Assembly (NCBI GenBank): GCA_937898635.1
Contig: CALEJW010000069.1
Location: 1 to 64,000 of the forward strand
From: an uncultured Pseudomonadota bacterium
Lineage (GTDB): Bacteria; Pseudomonadota; Gammaproteobacteria; Burkholderiales; Usitatibacteraceae
Length of the DNA: 64,000 nt
Direction: 5' to 3'
Position numbers and translations under genes: made by a program. The notes below the pieces were generated by a model, which saw nothing but the letters and a program-made list of their open reading frames with translations, ran no database searches and was not told the DNA's origin. Shown one piece after another: positions 16,354 through 24,731 of the stretch; positions within the stretch are counted from its first letter, which is position 1, and each line of letters opens with the position of its first letter.

Positions 16354-17669
16354 GCGGTGCTCCGGATTCTCTGCCGCCACCAGGCGGCCTTCGCGCGGAT
16401 CTCGTCCTCGTCCAGGCCCGTGAGGCGCCGCTCCACGAGCCGCGCCTCGCCGGCCACCCACACGTGCGTCACGTGTTCCCGCCCCGCCGCGTAGACGAGA
16501 TCGGAGACGGGGTCGTAGCAGGGGAGCGTCTCGAACGAGGAAAGTTCCACGGCGGCGAGGTCCGCGAGCTTTCCGGGAACGATCGAGCCGATCCGCGCGT
16601 CGAGGCCCAGCGCGCGCGCGCCGTCGAGAGTGGCCATGCGCAGCGCCTCGTGCGCGCCGAGCGCCCGCGCGTCGCCGCTCGCCCCCTTGGCGAGGAGGGC
16701 GGCGGTGCGCATCTCTCCCAGGACGTCGAGGCGGTTGTTGCTCGCCGCGCCGTCGGTGCCGAGGCCGACGGTGATGCCCCGCGCGCGGCAGGACGCGATC
16801 GGGGCGATGCCGCTCGCGAGCTTCAGGTTCGAGGAGGGGCAATGGGCGATCGAGGCGCCTTGCCTCGCGAGCAGGTCCTTCTCGTGATCCTCGAGATGGA
16901 CCGCGTGCACGGCGATGAGGCGCGGGCCGACGAGGCCGAGGCGGCGCAGGCGCTCGAGGGGCCGGACGCCGTGCTCCGCGAGGCCGTGCGCGATCTCGTC
17001 CGCCGTCTCGTGAAGGTGCGTGTGGACCGGCGAGTCGATCTCCTCGGCGAGCGTGGCGATCTTCGAGAGCGTCTCGTCGCTCACCGTGTAGGGCGCGTGC
17101 GGCGCGAGGCAGAAGCTCAGGAGTTCCTCGCCGAGGTAGGCGTCGCGCATCGCGAGCCCCTTGTGCAGGTAGCCCGCGGCGTCCGGGGCGTAGGCGCTCG
17201 GGAACTCCACGGCGATCATGCCCAGGCTCGCCCGGATGCCCGCGCGCAGCGCCGCGCGAGCCGTCGCCTCGGGGAAGAAGTACATGTCGTTGAAGCAGGT
17301 GGTGCCGCCGCGCAGCATCTCCGCCGCGGCGAGGAGGCTGCCGTCGTGGACGAACTCGTCACCCACGTGCCGCGCCTCCGCGGGCCAGACGTGCTCCTTC
17401 AGCCAGGTCATGAGGGGAAGGTCGTCCGCGACGCCGCGCAGCAGCGCCATCGCCGCGTGGCCGTGGAGGTTCACCAGCCCCGGGATGACGAGATGCCGGT
17501 CGAGGCGCACCTCGCGCGGCGCCGCGAAGGCCGCGCGGGCCTCGCGCTCGGGCAGGAGGGCGGCGATGCGCCCGTCGCGCACGGCGATCGAGTGCCCCTC
17601 GAGGAGCGTTCCCGCCGGTTCGACGGGAGCGATCCAGGCGGCGTGGATCAGGCAGTCGGCCTGTTGCAT
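16350..17669 (-). CDS. mtaD: TRZ/ATZ-family amidohydrolase (MtaD-like deaminase)
   Basis: A 439-residue zinc amidohydrolase probably deaminating 5'-methylthioadenosine or S-adenosylhomocysteine to the inosine forms. The first metal motif is NLHGHAAM, then HTHLHET, AVHL and GLGTDGAASNN, all expected of the subtype III enzymes. The C-terminal DLAAVEL strand completes the composite beta-sandwich. ATG at 17669 is used; a TTG five codons earlier sits against the ompA terminator and is unlikely. It is translationally coupled to ubiG, so recycling of the methylation by-product SAH is a plausible joint theme. Exact substrate is inferred from family. Confidence 0.85.
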   Translation of the reverse strand: MQQADCLIHAAWIAPVEPAGTLLEGHSIAVRDGRIAALLPEREARAAFAAPREVRLDRHLVIPGLVNLHGHAAMALLRGVADDLPLMTWLKEHVWPAEARHVGDEFVHDGSLLAAAEMLRGGTTCFNDMYFFPEATARAALRAGIRASLGMIAVEFPSAYAPDAAGYLHKGLAMRDAYLGEELLSFCLAPHAPYTVSDETLSKIATLAEEIDSPVHTHLHETADEIAHGLAEHGVRPLERLRRLGLVGPRLIAVHAVHLEDHEKDLLARQGASIAHCPSSNLKLASGIAPIASCRARGITVGLGTDGAASNNRLDVLGEMRTAALLAKGASGDARALGAHEALRMATLDGARALGLDARIGSIVPGKLADLAAVELSSFETLPCYDPVSDLVYAAGREHVTHVWVAGEARLVERRLTGLDEDEIRAKAAWWRQRIRSTA

Positions 17670-17684
17670 ATGGCGCTGGAACAA

Positions 17685-17708
17685 AAAACCCCGCCGGGGC
17701 GGGGTTTT
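17685..17708 (-). terminator. Terminator of the OmpA-family gene
   Basis: AAAACCCCGC-CGGG-GCGGGGTTTT is a 10-bp inverted repeat with a 4-base loop. On the minus strand the stem runs straight into a T-run. It lies between the OmpA-family gene and mtaD and is symmetrical enough to act both ways. Confidence 0.85.
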
Positions 17709-17727
17709 CTGCCGGGTTCCGGAGGGC

Positions 17728-18366
17728 TTACTGCTTCACGCCCTTGAACTCGATGTCCACGCGGCGGTTCTTCTGGCGGCCGTCCTTCGTCTTGTTGGTC
17801 GCCACGGGCTGGGACTCGCCCTTGCCGAGGGTCGTGATCTTCGAGGCGGGAATGCCCTTGGAGACCAGGTACTCCTTCACGGCCGCGGCGCGGCGGTCGG
17901 AGAGCTTCTGGTTGTAGGCTTCCGTGCCGATCGAGTCGGTGTGGCCGGTGGCGATCACCAGTTCCACGTCCACGCCCTTGAGCTTCGCGAGGGCCTCGTC
18001 GATGCTCTTCTTGCCGTCCGGACGCACGACCGACTTGTCGAAGTCGAAGAGGGCGTCGGCCTGGATCACCACGGCCTGCTTGACGGAGGCCGGCGCGGGC
18101 TTGGCGGCGGGCGCGGCGGGCTTCGCGGGCGCGGCGGGCGCCGTGGGCGCGGCGGGCGAGGAGGGCTTGGGCGCCGGGGCGTCCTTCTTAGGCTGGCAGT
18201 CGGGGTGGGCGAGGCCGGAGGACAGGACGCAATTGCCCGAGGCATCGCGGACCGGGGTGCCCGAGGCGTCGGTGGCGACGTTCACATCGGCGAGCGCGGA
18301 GCCGGAAGCCAGGGCCGCGGCGGCGACGGACCCGAGCAGCAGCTTCCCAATCGAGGAAATCTTCAT
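17728..18366 (-). CDS. OmpA-family peptidoglycan-binding outer membrane protein
   Basis: A 212-residue exported protein. Residues 1-26 are a signal peptide (KLLLGSVAAAALASGSALA). A short Cys-containing stretch (SGNCVLSSGLAHPDCQPK) and a Pro/Ala-rich linker at about 60-95 follow. The OmpA C-terminal domain at about 100-210 has ALFDFDKSVVRPDG, GHTDSIGTEAYNQKLSDRRA and the terminal NRRVDIEF; the Asp and Arg that hold diaminopimelate are present. There is no beta-barrel, so it anchors the envelope to the wall as in the small OmpA-like proteins found upstream of gyrA in Betaproteobacteria. ATG follows GGGAG. Promoter and terminator are both visible, suggesting a single-gene unit. Confidence 0.92.
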   Translation of the reverse strand: MKISSIGKLLLGSVAAAALASGSALADVNVATDASGTPVRDASGNCVLSSGLAHPDCQPKKDAPAPKPSSPAAPTAPAAPAKPAAPAAKPAPASVKQAVVIQADALFDFDKSVVRPDGKKSIDEALAKLKGVDVELVIATGHTDSIGTEAYNQKLSDRRAAAVKEYLVSKGIPASKITTLGKGESQPVATNKTKDGRQKNRRVDIEFKGVKQ

Positions 18367-18443
18367 ATTGGAACTCCCAAGAGATTTGGATGATTTTTTG
18401 ATGCCAGGCTTTTTCTAGGCTCGCGCCTGAAACGACTCGCACA

Positions 18444-18473
18444 ATCATACACAAAGCCCCCTCGGGTCCACAA
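18444..18473 (-). promoter_or_regulatory. Predicted sigma-70 promoter of the OmpA-family gene
   Basis: On the minus strand TTGTGG (18468-18473) and TATGAT (18444-18449) are 18 bases apart. The -10 matches five of six. The implied leader is about 70 bases. Confidence 0.55.
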
Positions 18474-18585
18474 CCAAGAGTGGGTTTTGCGCAACAATCG
18501 GCCTTCCCGGTTGCGTTTGCGCCACACGGCGCCGGGCCTTTCGCCGAGTGGCGGCGAGGCCCGCGAGTGTGCTAGGATTTCACTT

Positions 18586-18614
18586 TTGTCGATCCTGAAA
18601 TACACAATTAAAAC
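18586..18614 (+). promoter_or_regulatory. Possible gyrA promoter
   Basis: TTGTCG (18586-18591) and TAAAAC (18609-18614) with 17-base spacing lie in the AT-rich part of the gap, 58 bases before the gyrA ATG. A TAGGAT at 18573-18578 is an alternative -10. Both are weak. Confidence 0.33.
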
Positions 18615-18671
18615 AAGCGGTTAGGTTTCGGCACGGAAGTGCCGGGCCGGCTCGCTTCCACTCCCTCGCCC

Positions 18672-21281
18672 ATGGAACAATTCGCCAAGGAAACCCACCC
18701 GATCAGCATCGAGCAGGAGATGCGCCGCTCCTACCTGGATTACGCCATGAGCGTGATCGTGGGGCGGGCGCTCCCGGACGCGAGGGACGGCCTGAAACCC
18801 GTGCATCGCCGCGTGCTCTACGCGATGCACGAACTGTCCAACGACTGGAACAAGGCCTACAAGAAGTCGGCCCGCATCGTGGGCGACGTGATCGGCAAGT
18901 ACCACCCGCACGGCGACACCGCGGTCTACGACACGATCGTGCGCATGGCGCAGGACTTCAGCCTGCGCTACCCGCTCATCGACGGCCAGGGCAACTTCGG
19001 CTCCGTCGACGGCGACAACGCCGCCGCCATGCGCTACACCGAGATCCGCATGGCGAAGGTCGCCCACGAGCTCCTCGCGGACCTCGACAAGGAGACGGTC
19101 GACTTCGGCCCCAACTACGACGGGAGCGAATCCGAGCCGCTCATCCTCCCGGCGCGCCTGCCCAACCTGCTGGTGAACGGCTCGTCGGGGATCGCGGTGG
19201 GGATGGCGACCAACATCCCGCCGCACAACCTGAACGAGGTCGTGGACGCGTGCTTCGCCGTGCTCGCGAACCCCGCGATCGACATCGAGGACCTCATCGC
19301 GATCGTGCCGGCGCCGGACTTCCCCACCGCCGGCATCATCTACGGCACCGCCGACGTGAAGGAGGGCTACCGCACGGGACGGGGCCGCGTGGTGATGCGC
19401 GCCCGGGCGCACGTCGAGGAGATGGAGAAGGCCGGCAAGCAGGCCATCGTGGTCGACGAGCTGCCCTACCAGGTCGGCGGCGACCAGCTCCTCAAGCGCA
19501 TCAGCGAGCTCGTGCACGAGAAGAAGATCGAGGGCATCGCCGACCTGCGCAACGAGTCGGACAAGAAGGGCATGCGGCTCGTGATCGAGCTGAAGCGCGG
19601 CGAGGTCGCCGAGATCGTGCTGAACAACCTGTACAAGCTCACGCAGATGCAGGAGACCTTCGGCATGAACATGGTGGCGCTCCTCGACGGCCAGCCGAAG
19701 CTCCTGAACCTCAAGCAGTTCCTCGAGGCGTTCCTGCGCCACCGTCGCGAGGTGGTCACGCGCCGCACGGTTTACGACCTGCGCAAGGCCCGGGAGCGCG
19801 GGCACGTGCTCGAGGGCCTCGCCGTCGCGCTCTCCAACGTGGACGAGGTGATCGCCCTCATCAAGGCCGCGCCCACGCCCGCCTCGGCGAAGGTCTCGCT
19901 GATGGGGCGGCAGTGGCGCTCGCCGCTGGTGGAGGAGATGCTCGCGCGGGCGAGTGCCGATCAGTACCGGCCGGAGGCGTTGCCCCGCGAGTTCGGCCTC
20001 GCCGCCGCGGGATACCGCCTCTCCGAAGTCCAGGCCCAGCGCATCCTCGAGATGCAGCTTCAGCGCCTCACGGGGCTCGAGCAGGACAAGATCCTCTCGG
20101 AGTACCGCGAGGTGATCGCCGCGATCGAGGACCTCCTCGACATCCTCGCGAAGCCCGAGCGCGTGACGCGCATCATCGCCGACGAGCTCGGCGAGATCCG
20201 GCGCGAGTTCGGCGACGCGCGCCGCAGCGAGATCGTGGTGAACGGGCAGGACCTGTCGATGGAGGACCTCATCGCCCCCGAGGACGTCGTCGTCACGCTC
20301 TCCCACACCGGCTACATCAAGAGCCAGAAGCTCGACGAGTACCGGGCGCAGAAGCGCGGCGGGCGCGGCAAGCAGGCGACCACGACGAAGGAGGACGACT
20401 TCATCGAGAAGCTCTTCATCGCCAACACGCACGACTACGTGCTGTGCTTCTCGAACAAGGGCAAGGTGTACTGGATCAAGGTCTACGAGGTGCCCCAGGG
20501 CGGCCGCGCGAGCCGCGGCAAGCCCGTCGTGAACCTCCTCAAGATGGACGAGGACGAGCGCATCAACGCGATCCTGCCGGTGCGCGAGTTCGTCGAGGAC
20601 CGCTTCGTGTTCTTCGCGACGCAGCAGGGCGTGGTCAAGAAGACCGCGCTCTCCGAGTACTCGCGCCCGCGCACCTCCGGGATCATCGCGGTGGACCTGG
20701 ACGAGGGCGACCGCCTCATCGGCGTGGCGCTCACCGACGGCGGGCACGACGTGATGCTCTTCTCCGACGAGGGGAAGGCCGTGCGCTTCGACGAGAACGA
20801 CGTGCGCGCGATGGGCCGCGGCGCGCGCGGGGTGCGCGGCATGAACCTCGCCAAGGGCGGCAAGGTGATCGCCCTCCTGGTCGCCGGCGACGAGGCCGAG
20901 AGCGTCCTCACGGCCACCGAGAACGGCTACGGCAAGCGCACGCCCATCGCGGAGTACACGCGCCACGGGCGCGGGACGCAGGGCATGATCGCGATCCAGA
21001 CCTCGCCCCGCAACGGCAAGGTCGTGGCGGCGACGCTGGTGTCCCCCGACGACGAGATCATGCTCATCACCTCCGGCGGCGTCCTCATCCGCACGCGGGT
21101 GAAGGAGGTGCGCGAGATGGGCCGCTCCACCCAGGGCGTCACGCTCATCAACCTGGGCGAGGGCGAGAAGCTCTCCGGACTGCAGTCGGTGCTGGACCGC
21201 GACGACGAGGAGAACGGCAATGGCAACGGTGGAAACGGCGCTCACGCCGGGGAGCCCGGCGGCGACGCGCCGGCCGCCTGA
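18672..21281 (+). CDS. gyrA: DNA gyrase subunit A
   Basis: The 869-residue breakage-reunion subunit of gyrase forms the A2B2 enzyme that negatively supercoils DNA. The catalytic Tyr is Y122 (AAAMRYTE). The quinolone region reads KYHPHGDTAVYDTIV, so position 83 is Thr, where E. coli has Ser, and 87 is Asp. The GyrA box is QKRGGRG at about residue 560, followed by the six-bladed C-terminal beta-pinwheel with repeats such as LCFSNKGKVYWIK and MLFSDEGKAVRF. The tail is Gly/Asn-rich and acidic, as usual. ATG at 18672 matches E. coli numbering; a GTG at 18639 would add 11 residues and is not needed. It heads a long run with serC. Confidence 0.98.
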   Translation: MEQFAKETHPISIEQEMRRSYLDYAMSVIVGRALPDARDGLKPVHRRVLYAMHELSNDWNKAYKKSARIVGDVIGKYHPHGDTAVYDTIVRMAQDFSLRYPLIDGQGNFGSVDGDNAAAMRYTEIRMAKVAHELLADLDKETVDFGPNYDGSESEPLILPARLPNLLVNGSSGIAVGMATNIPPHNLNEVVDACFAVLANPAIDIEDLIAIVPAPDFPTAGIIYGTADVKEGYRTGRGRVVMRARAHVEEMEKAGKQAIVVDELPYQVGGDQLLKRISELVHEKKIEGIADLRNESDKKGMRLVIELKRGEVAEIVLNNLYKLTQMQETFGMNMVALLDGQPKLLNLKQFLEAFLRHRREVVTRRTVYDLRKARERGHVLEGLAVALSNVDEVIALIKAAPTPASAKVSLMGRQWRSPLVEEMLARASADQYRPEALPREFGLAAAGYRLSEVQAQRILEMQLQRLTGLEQDKILSEYREVIAAIEDLLDILAKPERVTRIIADELGEIRREFGDARRSEIVVNGQDLSMEDLIAPEDVVVTLSHTGYIKSQKLDEYRAQKRGGRGKQATTTKEDDFIEKLFIANTHDYVLCFSNKGKVYWIKVYEVPQGGRASRGKPVVNLLKMDEDERINAILPVREFVEDRFVFFATQQGVVKKTALSEYSRPRTSGIIAVDLDEGDRLIGVALTDGGHDVMLFSDEGKAVRFDENDVRAMGRGARGVRGMNLAKGGKVIALLVAGDEAESVLTATENGYGKRTPIAEYTRHGRGTQGMIAIQTSPRNGKVVAATLVSPDDEIMLITSGGVLIRTRVKEVREMGRSTQGVTLINLGEGEKLSGLQSVLDRDDEENGNGNGGNGAHAGEPGGDAPAA

Positions 21282-21306
21282 CGGGCCGCGGGAAGGGGAG
21301 GGCGCG

Positions 21307-22386
21307 ATGCGCGTGTGGAATTTCGGTTCGGGACCGGCGATGCTCGTCCCGGCGGTGCTCGAGCAGGCGAGGGCGGAACTCCTGGACTGGCACGGCCTGG
21401 GCATGTCCGTCATGGAGATGAGCCACCGCGGCAAGGAGTTCGTGGCCCTCGCGGCCGAGGCCGAGGCGGACCTGCGCTCGCTCCTCGCGATCCCCGCGGG
21501 CTACAAGGTGCTCTTCCTGCAGGGCGGCGCCACCGCGCAGTTCGCGGCGGTGCCCATGAACCTGCTCCGGGGCCGCACGCAGGCCGACTTCGTCGTGACC
21601 GGCGAGTGGTCGCGCAAGGCCTTCGCCGAGGCCGCGAAGTACTGCAAGCCCAACCTCGCCGCGAGCTCCGAGGACCGGAAGTACACCTGCGTCCCCGCCG
21701 CTTCCTCGTGGAAACTCTCGCCGCAGGCCGCCTACGTGCACGTGTGCACGAACGAGACCATCGGCGGGGTCGAGTACCACTGGACGCCGGACACCGGGGA
21801 GGTGCCGCTCGTGGCCGACATGAGCTCGCACATCCTCTCGCGGCCCGTCGACGTCTCCCGCTACGGCCTGATCTACGCCGGCGCGCAGAAGAACATCGGG
21901 CCGGCCGGCCTCGTCATCGTGATCGTGCGCGAGGACCTCATCGGCCAGGCCCTCCCGGACACGCCCAACGTCCTCGACTACAAGCTGCAGGCGGACGCGG
22001 ACTCGATGCTCAATACCCCGCCCACCTTCGCCGTGTACCTCGCGGGCCTCACCTTCAAGTGGCTGCTCGCGAAGGGCGGGCTCGCGGCCATGGAGCGCGA
22101 GAACGTCGCCAAGGCCTCGCTCCTCTACGGCGCGCTCGACGCGAGCGGCTTCTACGAGAGTCCCGTCGCCCGCGAGGACCGCTCGCGCATGAACGTCCCC
22201 TTCCGCCTGAAGGACGCCGCCCTGGACGCGCGCTTCCTCGCCGAGGCCGAGTCGCGGGGGCTTTCGCAGCTGAAGGGCCACCGCTCCGTGGGCGGCATGC
22301 GCGCCTCGATCTACAACGCCATGCCGATCGAGGGCGTGGCCGCGCTCGTCGAATTCCTCGGGGACTTCGCGCGCCGCCACGGCTAG
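21307..22386 (+). CDS. serC: Phosphoserine aminotransferase
   Basis: A 359-residue fold-type I PLP enzyme converting 3-phosphohydroxypyruvate and glutamate to phosphoserine; it also serves pyridoxine synthesis. WNFGSGPAMLP-like start (WNFGSGPAML), MEMSHRGKEF, FLQGGATAQF, the PLP Lys in YAGAQKNIGPAG and the end RASIYNAMPIEGVAALVEF are all diagnostic. The ATG at 21307 is preceded by GGGAAGGGGAGGG, a very strong ribosome binding site within the 25 bases after gyrA, so it is co-transcribed. serA follows 20 bases later, putting two consecutive steps of serine synthesis together. Confidence 0.96.
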   Translation: MRVWNFGSGPAMLVPAVLEQARAELLDWHGLGMSVMEMSHRGKEFVALAAEAEADLRSLLAIPAGYKVLFLQGGATAQFAAVPMNLLRGRTQADFVVTGEWSRKAFAEAAKYCKPNLAASSEDRKYTCVPAASSWKLSPQAAYVHVCTNETIGGVEYHWTPDTGEVPLVADMSSHILSRPVDVSRYGLIYAGAQKNIGPAGLVIVIVREDLIGQALPDTPNVLDYKLQADADSMLNTPPTFAVYLAGLTFKWLLAKGGLAAMERENVAKASLLYGALDASGFYESPVAREDRSRMNVPFRLKDAALDARFLAEAESRGLSQLKGHRSVGGMRASIYNAMPIEGVAALVEFLGDFARRHG

Positions 22387-22406
22387 CGAAGCCGAGCGCG
22401 TCCCGA

Positions 22407-23648
22407 GTGTCCAGCCTTTCGAAGACATCGCCCGGGGAGCGAGCCGCCCCGCCGGCGCCCGCGCCGTTCCGGGTGGCCACCTACAACGCGATCTCCGCCG
22501 AGGGCCTGCGGCGCTTCCCGCCGCACGCCTACCGCGTGGAGCCCGGCCTCGCCGATCCCGACGCGATCCTGCTGCGCTCCCACGTGCTCGAGGCGCGGGC
22601 GGTGCCGGCGAGCGTGAAGGCGGTCGCGCGCTCCGGCGCCGGCGTGAACAACATCCCGGTGGCTGACCTCAGCCGCCGCGGCGTCCCCGTCTTCAACGCG
22701 CCGGGCGCGAACGCCAACGCGGTGAAGGAGCTGGTGATGGCCGCGATCCTCGTCGCCGCGCGCAACCTCGTGGACGCGATCGACGGCGTGCGCGCCCTCG
22801 CGCCGGGGCCGGACTTCGAGCGCCGGGTCGAGGAGGGCAAGAAGGCCTTCGCGGGCGTCGAGGTCCGCGGCAAGACGCTCGGCGTCGTCGGCCTGGGCGC
22901 GATCGGCGGCCTGGTGGCCGACGCGGCCCTTCGCCTCGGGCTGAGGGTCGTGGGCTACGATCCGCTGGTCACCGCCGAGACGGTCTCGCGGCTGCCCGCG
23001 CCCGTGCGCCTGGTCGCCTCCGTGGACGAGTGCTTCGCCGCGGCGGACTTCGTCACGCTTCACGTGCCGCTCACCGACACGACCCGCCACCTCGCGGACG
23101 CGCGCCGCCTCGCCCTTGCGCCTGCCGGGGCTGTACTGCTCAATTTCTCGCGCGCGGCCATCGTCGACGAGGAGGCCGTCGTCGCCGCCGTCGCCGAGGG
23201 CCGGCTCAAGTCCTACGTCTGCGACTTCCCCAGCCCCGGTCTCGCGGGCCGGCGCGGCATCGTCGCGCTGCCGCACCTGGGGGCCTCCACCGAGGAGGCG
23301 GAGGAGGCGAGCGCGGCCATGGTGATCGACCAGCTGCGCGACTTCCTCGAGGAGGGCACGGTGAGGAACGCCGTCAACTTCCCGGCGGTGGAGATGCCGC
23401 GCGAGTCGCCGCACCGCGTGGCGATCGCGAACGCGAACGTGCCCAACATGCTCGGGATGATTTCGACTACGATGGCGCGCAGCAGCCTCAACATCCACAA
23501 CATGGTGAACAAGTCCAAGGGGGAGATGGCCTACACCCTCGTGGACCTCGACAGCGAGGTCGGCGACGGGGTCCTCGCGGAGCTCTCCCGCATTCCCGGC
23601 GTGCTGTCGGTGCGTCTCGTGCCGCCCCTCGCGGAGGCCAAGCCGTGA
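22407..23648 (+). CDS. serA: D-3-phosphoglycerate dehydrogenase
   Basis: About 413 residues; oxidises 3-phosphoglycerate, the first step of serine synthesis. The substrate domain has AILLRSHVL and ARSGAGVNNIPV; the NAD-binding domain has LGVVGLGAIGGLVAD, then VTLHVPLTDTTRHL, and catalytic His in LPHLGASTEEAE. A C-terminal ACT domain at about 330-405 (HNMVNKSKGEMAYTLVDLD) would bind serine for feedback control. It lacks the extra domain of the long bacterial form. The GTG at 22407 is used; another GTG at 22473 would remove 22 Pro/Ala-rich residues and is equally compatible with homologues. Its stop overlaps the pheA start (GTGA). Confidence 0.92.
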   Translation: MSSLSKTSPGERAAPPAPAPFRVATYNAISAEGLRRFPPHAYRVEPGLADPDAILLRSHVLEARAVPASVKAVARSGAGVNNIPVADLSRRGVPVFNAPGANANAVKELVMAAILVAARNLVDAIDGVRALAPGPDFERRVEEGKKAFAGVEVRGKTLGVVGLGAIGGLVADAALRLGLRVVGYDPLVTAETVSRLPAPVRLVASVDECFAAADFVTLHVPLTDTTRHLADARRLALAPAGAVLLNFSRAAIVDEEAVVAAVAEGRLKSYVCDFPSPGLAGRRGIVALPHLGASTEEAEEASAAMVIDQLRDFLEEGTVRNAVNFPAVEMPRESPHRVAIANANVPNMLGMISTTMARSSLNIHNMVNKSKGEMAYTLVDLDSEVGDGVLAELSRIPGVLSVRLVPPLAEAKP

Positions 23649-24715
23649 GCGAGGAGCTGGACCGCCTGCGCGGCGAGATCGACCGCGTCGACGGCGAGAT
23701 CCTCGAGCGCCTGAACGAGCGCGCGCGCCTCGCGCGAGCCATCGGCACGCTCAAGGTCGGGCAGGCCTACCGCCCGGAGCGCGAGGCGCAGGTCCTGCGC
23801 CGGATCAAGGAGCGCAATCCCGGCCCGCTGGGCGGGGAGACCGTGGCGTTCCTCTTCCGCGAGATCATGTCGGCCTGCCTCGCGCTGGAGCGCCCGATCA
23901 CCGTCGCCTACCTCGGTCCGGCGGGAACCTTCAGCGAGAGCGCGGCCATGAAGCACTTCGGCCTGGCCGCCGTGACCCGTCCCATGCCCTCCATCGACGA
24001 GGTGTACCGCGCGGTGGAGTCGGGGGGCGCCGACTTCGGCGTCGTGCCCGTGGAGAATTCCACCGAGGGCGCCGTCGGCCGCTCGCTCGACCTCATGCCG
24101 CAGACGACGGCCAAGGTGTGCGGGGAGGTGCTGATCCGCATCCACCACCACCTGATGGCGACGGACGCGGGCCTCGATCCGTCCTCGATCCGCCGCATCT
24201 ACTCCCACAGCCAGTCGCTCGCGCAGTGCCACGAGTGGCTGAACAACAACGTGCCCAACGCGGAGCGCGTCGCGGTCGCGAGCAACGCCGAGGCCGCGCG
24301 CCGCGCCGCGGAGGAGCCGGGCACCGCCGCGGTGGCCGGCGACCGCGCGGCCGAGTACTACCGGCTCGGCCTCATCGCCTCCAACATCGAGGACGAGCCC
24401 AACAACACCACGCGCTTCCTGATCCTCGGCGACTACGAGCCGAAGCCCTCGGGGCGAGACCGGACCTCCCTCGTGCTCTCGGCGCGCAACCGCGCGGGCG
24501 CCGTCTACGAGATGCTCACGCCCTTCGCCGGGCGGGGCGTCTCCATGACCAAGTTCGAGTCGCGCCCGTCCAAGGTCGCGCTCTGGGAGTACCTCTTCTT
24601 CGTCGACATCGAGGGCCACCGGGACGACGCCAACGTCGCCGCGGCGCTCGAGGAAGTCGGGCGCATCGCCGGCTACCTCAAGGTGCTCGGCTCCTACCCG
24701 ATGGCCGTCCTCTAG
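23645..24715 (+). CDS. pheA: Bifunctional chorismate mutase/prephenate dehydratase
   Basis: The 356-residue P-protein makes phenylpyruvate from chorismate. An AroQ-type mutase domain occupies residues 1-90 (LRGEIDRVDGEILERLNERA). The dehydratase domain at about 92-270 has YLGPAGTFSE, DFGVVPVENSTEGAV and the NTTRFLILG motif with its catalytic Thr. The ACT domain at about 280-356 has SRPSKVALWEYLFFVD, the ESRP-type site for phenylalanine feedback. The start is the GTG at 23645, overlapping the serA stop. It is followed by hisC and tyrA, so all routes out of chorismate to Phe and Tyr are in this run. Confidence 0.97.
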   Translation: MSEELDRLRGEIDRVDGEILERLNERARLARAIGTLKVGQAYRPEREAQVLRRIKERNPGPLGGETVAFLFREIMSACLALERPITVAYLGPAGTFSESAAMKHFGLAAVTRPMPSIDEVYRAVESGGADFGVVPVENSTEGAVGRSLDLMPQTTAKVCGEVLIRIHHHLMATDAGLDPSSIRRIYSHSQSLAQCHEWLNNNVPNAERVAVASNAEAARRAAEEPGTAAVAGDRAAEYYRLGLIASNIEDEPNNTTRFLILGDYEPKPSGRDRTSLVLSARNRAGAVYEMLTPFAGRGVSMTKFESRPSKVALWEYLFFVDIEGHRDDANVAAALEEVGRIAGYLKVLGSYPMAVL

Positions 24716-24731
24716 CCGCCATGGGGCGCCC

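Larger units (their letters stand above)
18367..18671. other. Divergent intergenic region between the OmpA-family gene and gyrA
   Basis: This 305-base gap is less GC-rich than the genes around it. It holds the leader and promoter of the OmpA-family gene at its left side and the presumed gyrA promoter at its right (18586-18614). No small gene, tRNA or strong hairpin was found in it. Confidence 0.6.

Noticed and set aside
17670..17684. TTG start for the mtaD-like gene at 17684
   Set aside because: It lies against the terminator stem of the upstream gene with no ribosome binding site; the ATG at 17669 gives the family N-terminus.
18639..18671. GTG start for gyrA at 18639
   Set aside because: The ATG at 18672 reproduces E. 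coli residue numbering at positions 83, 87 and 122 exactly.
18621..21434. Long open frame on the strand opposite gyrA
   Set aside because: The translation is low-complexity Asp/Val/Leu/His-rich antisense to a certain gyrA gene; no motifs.
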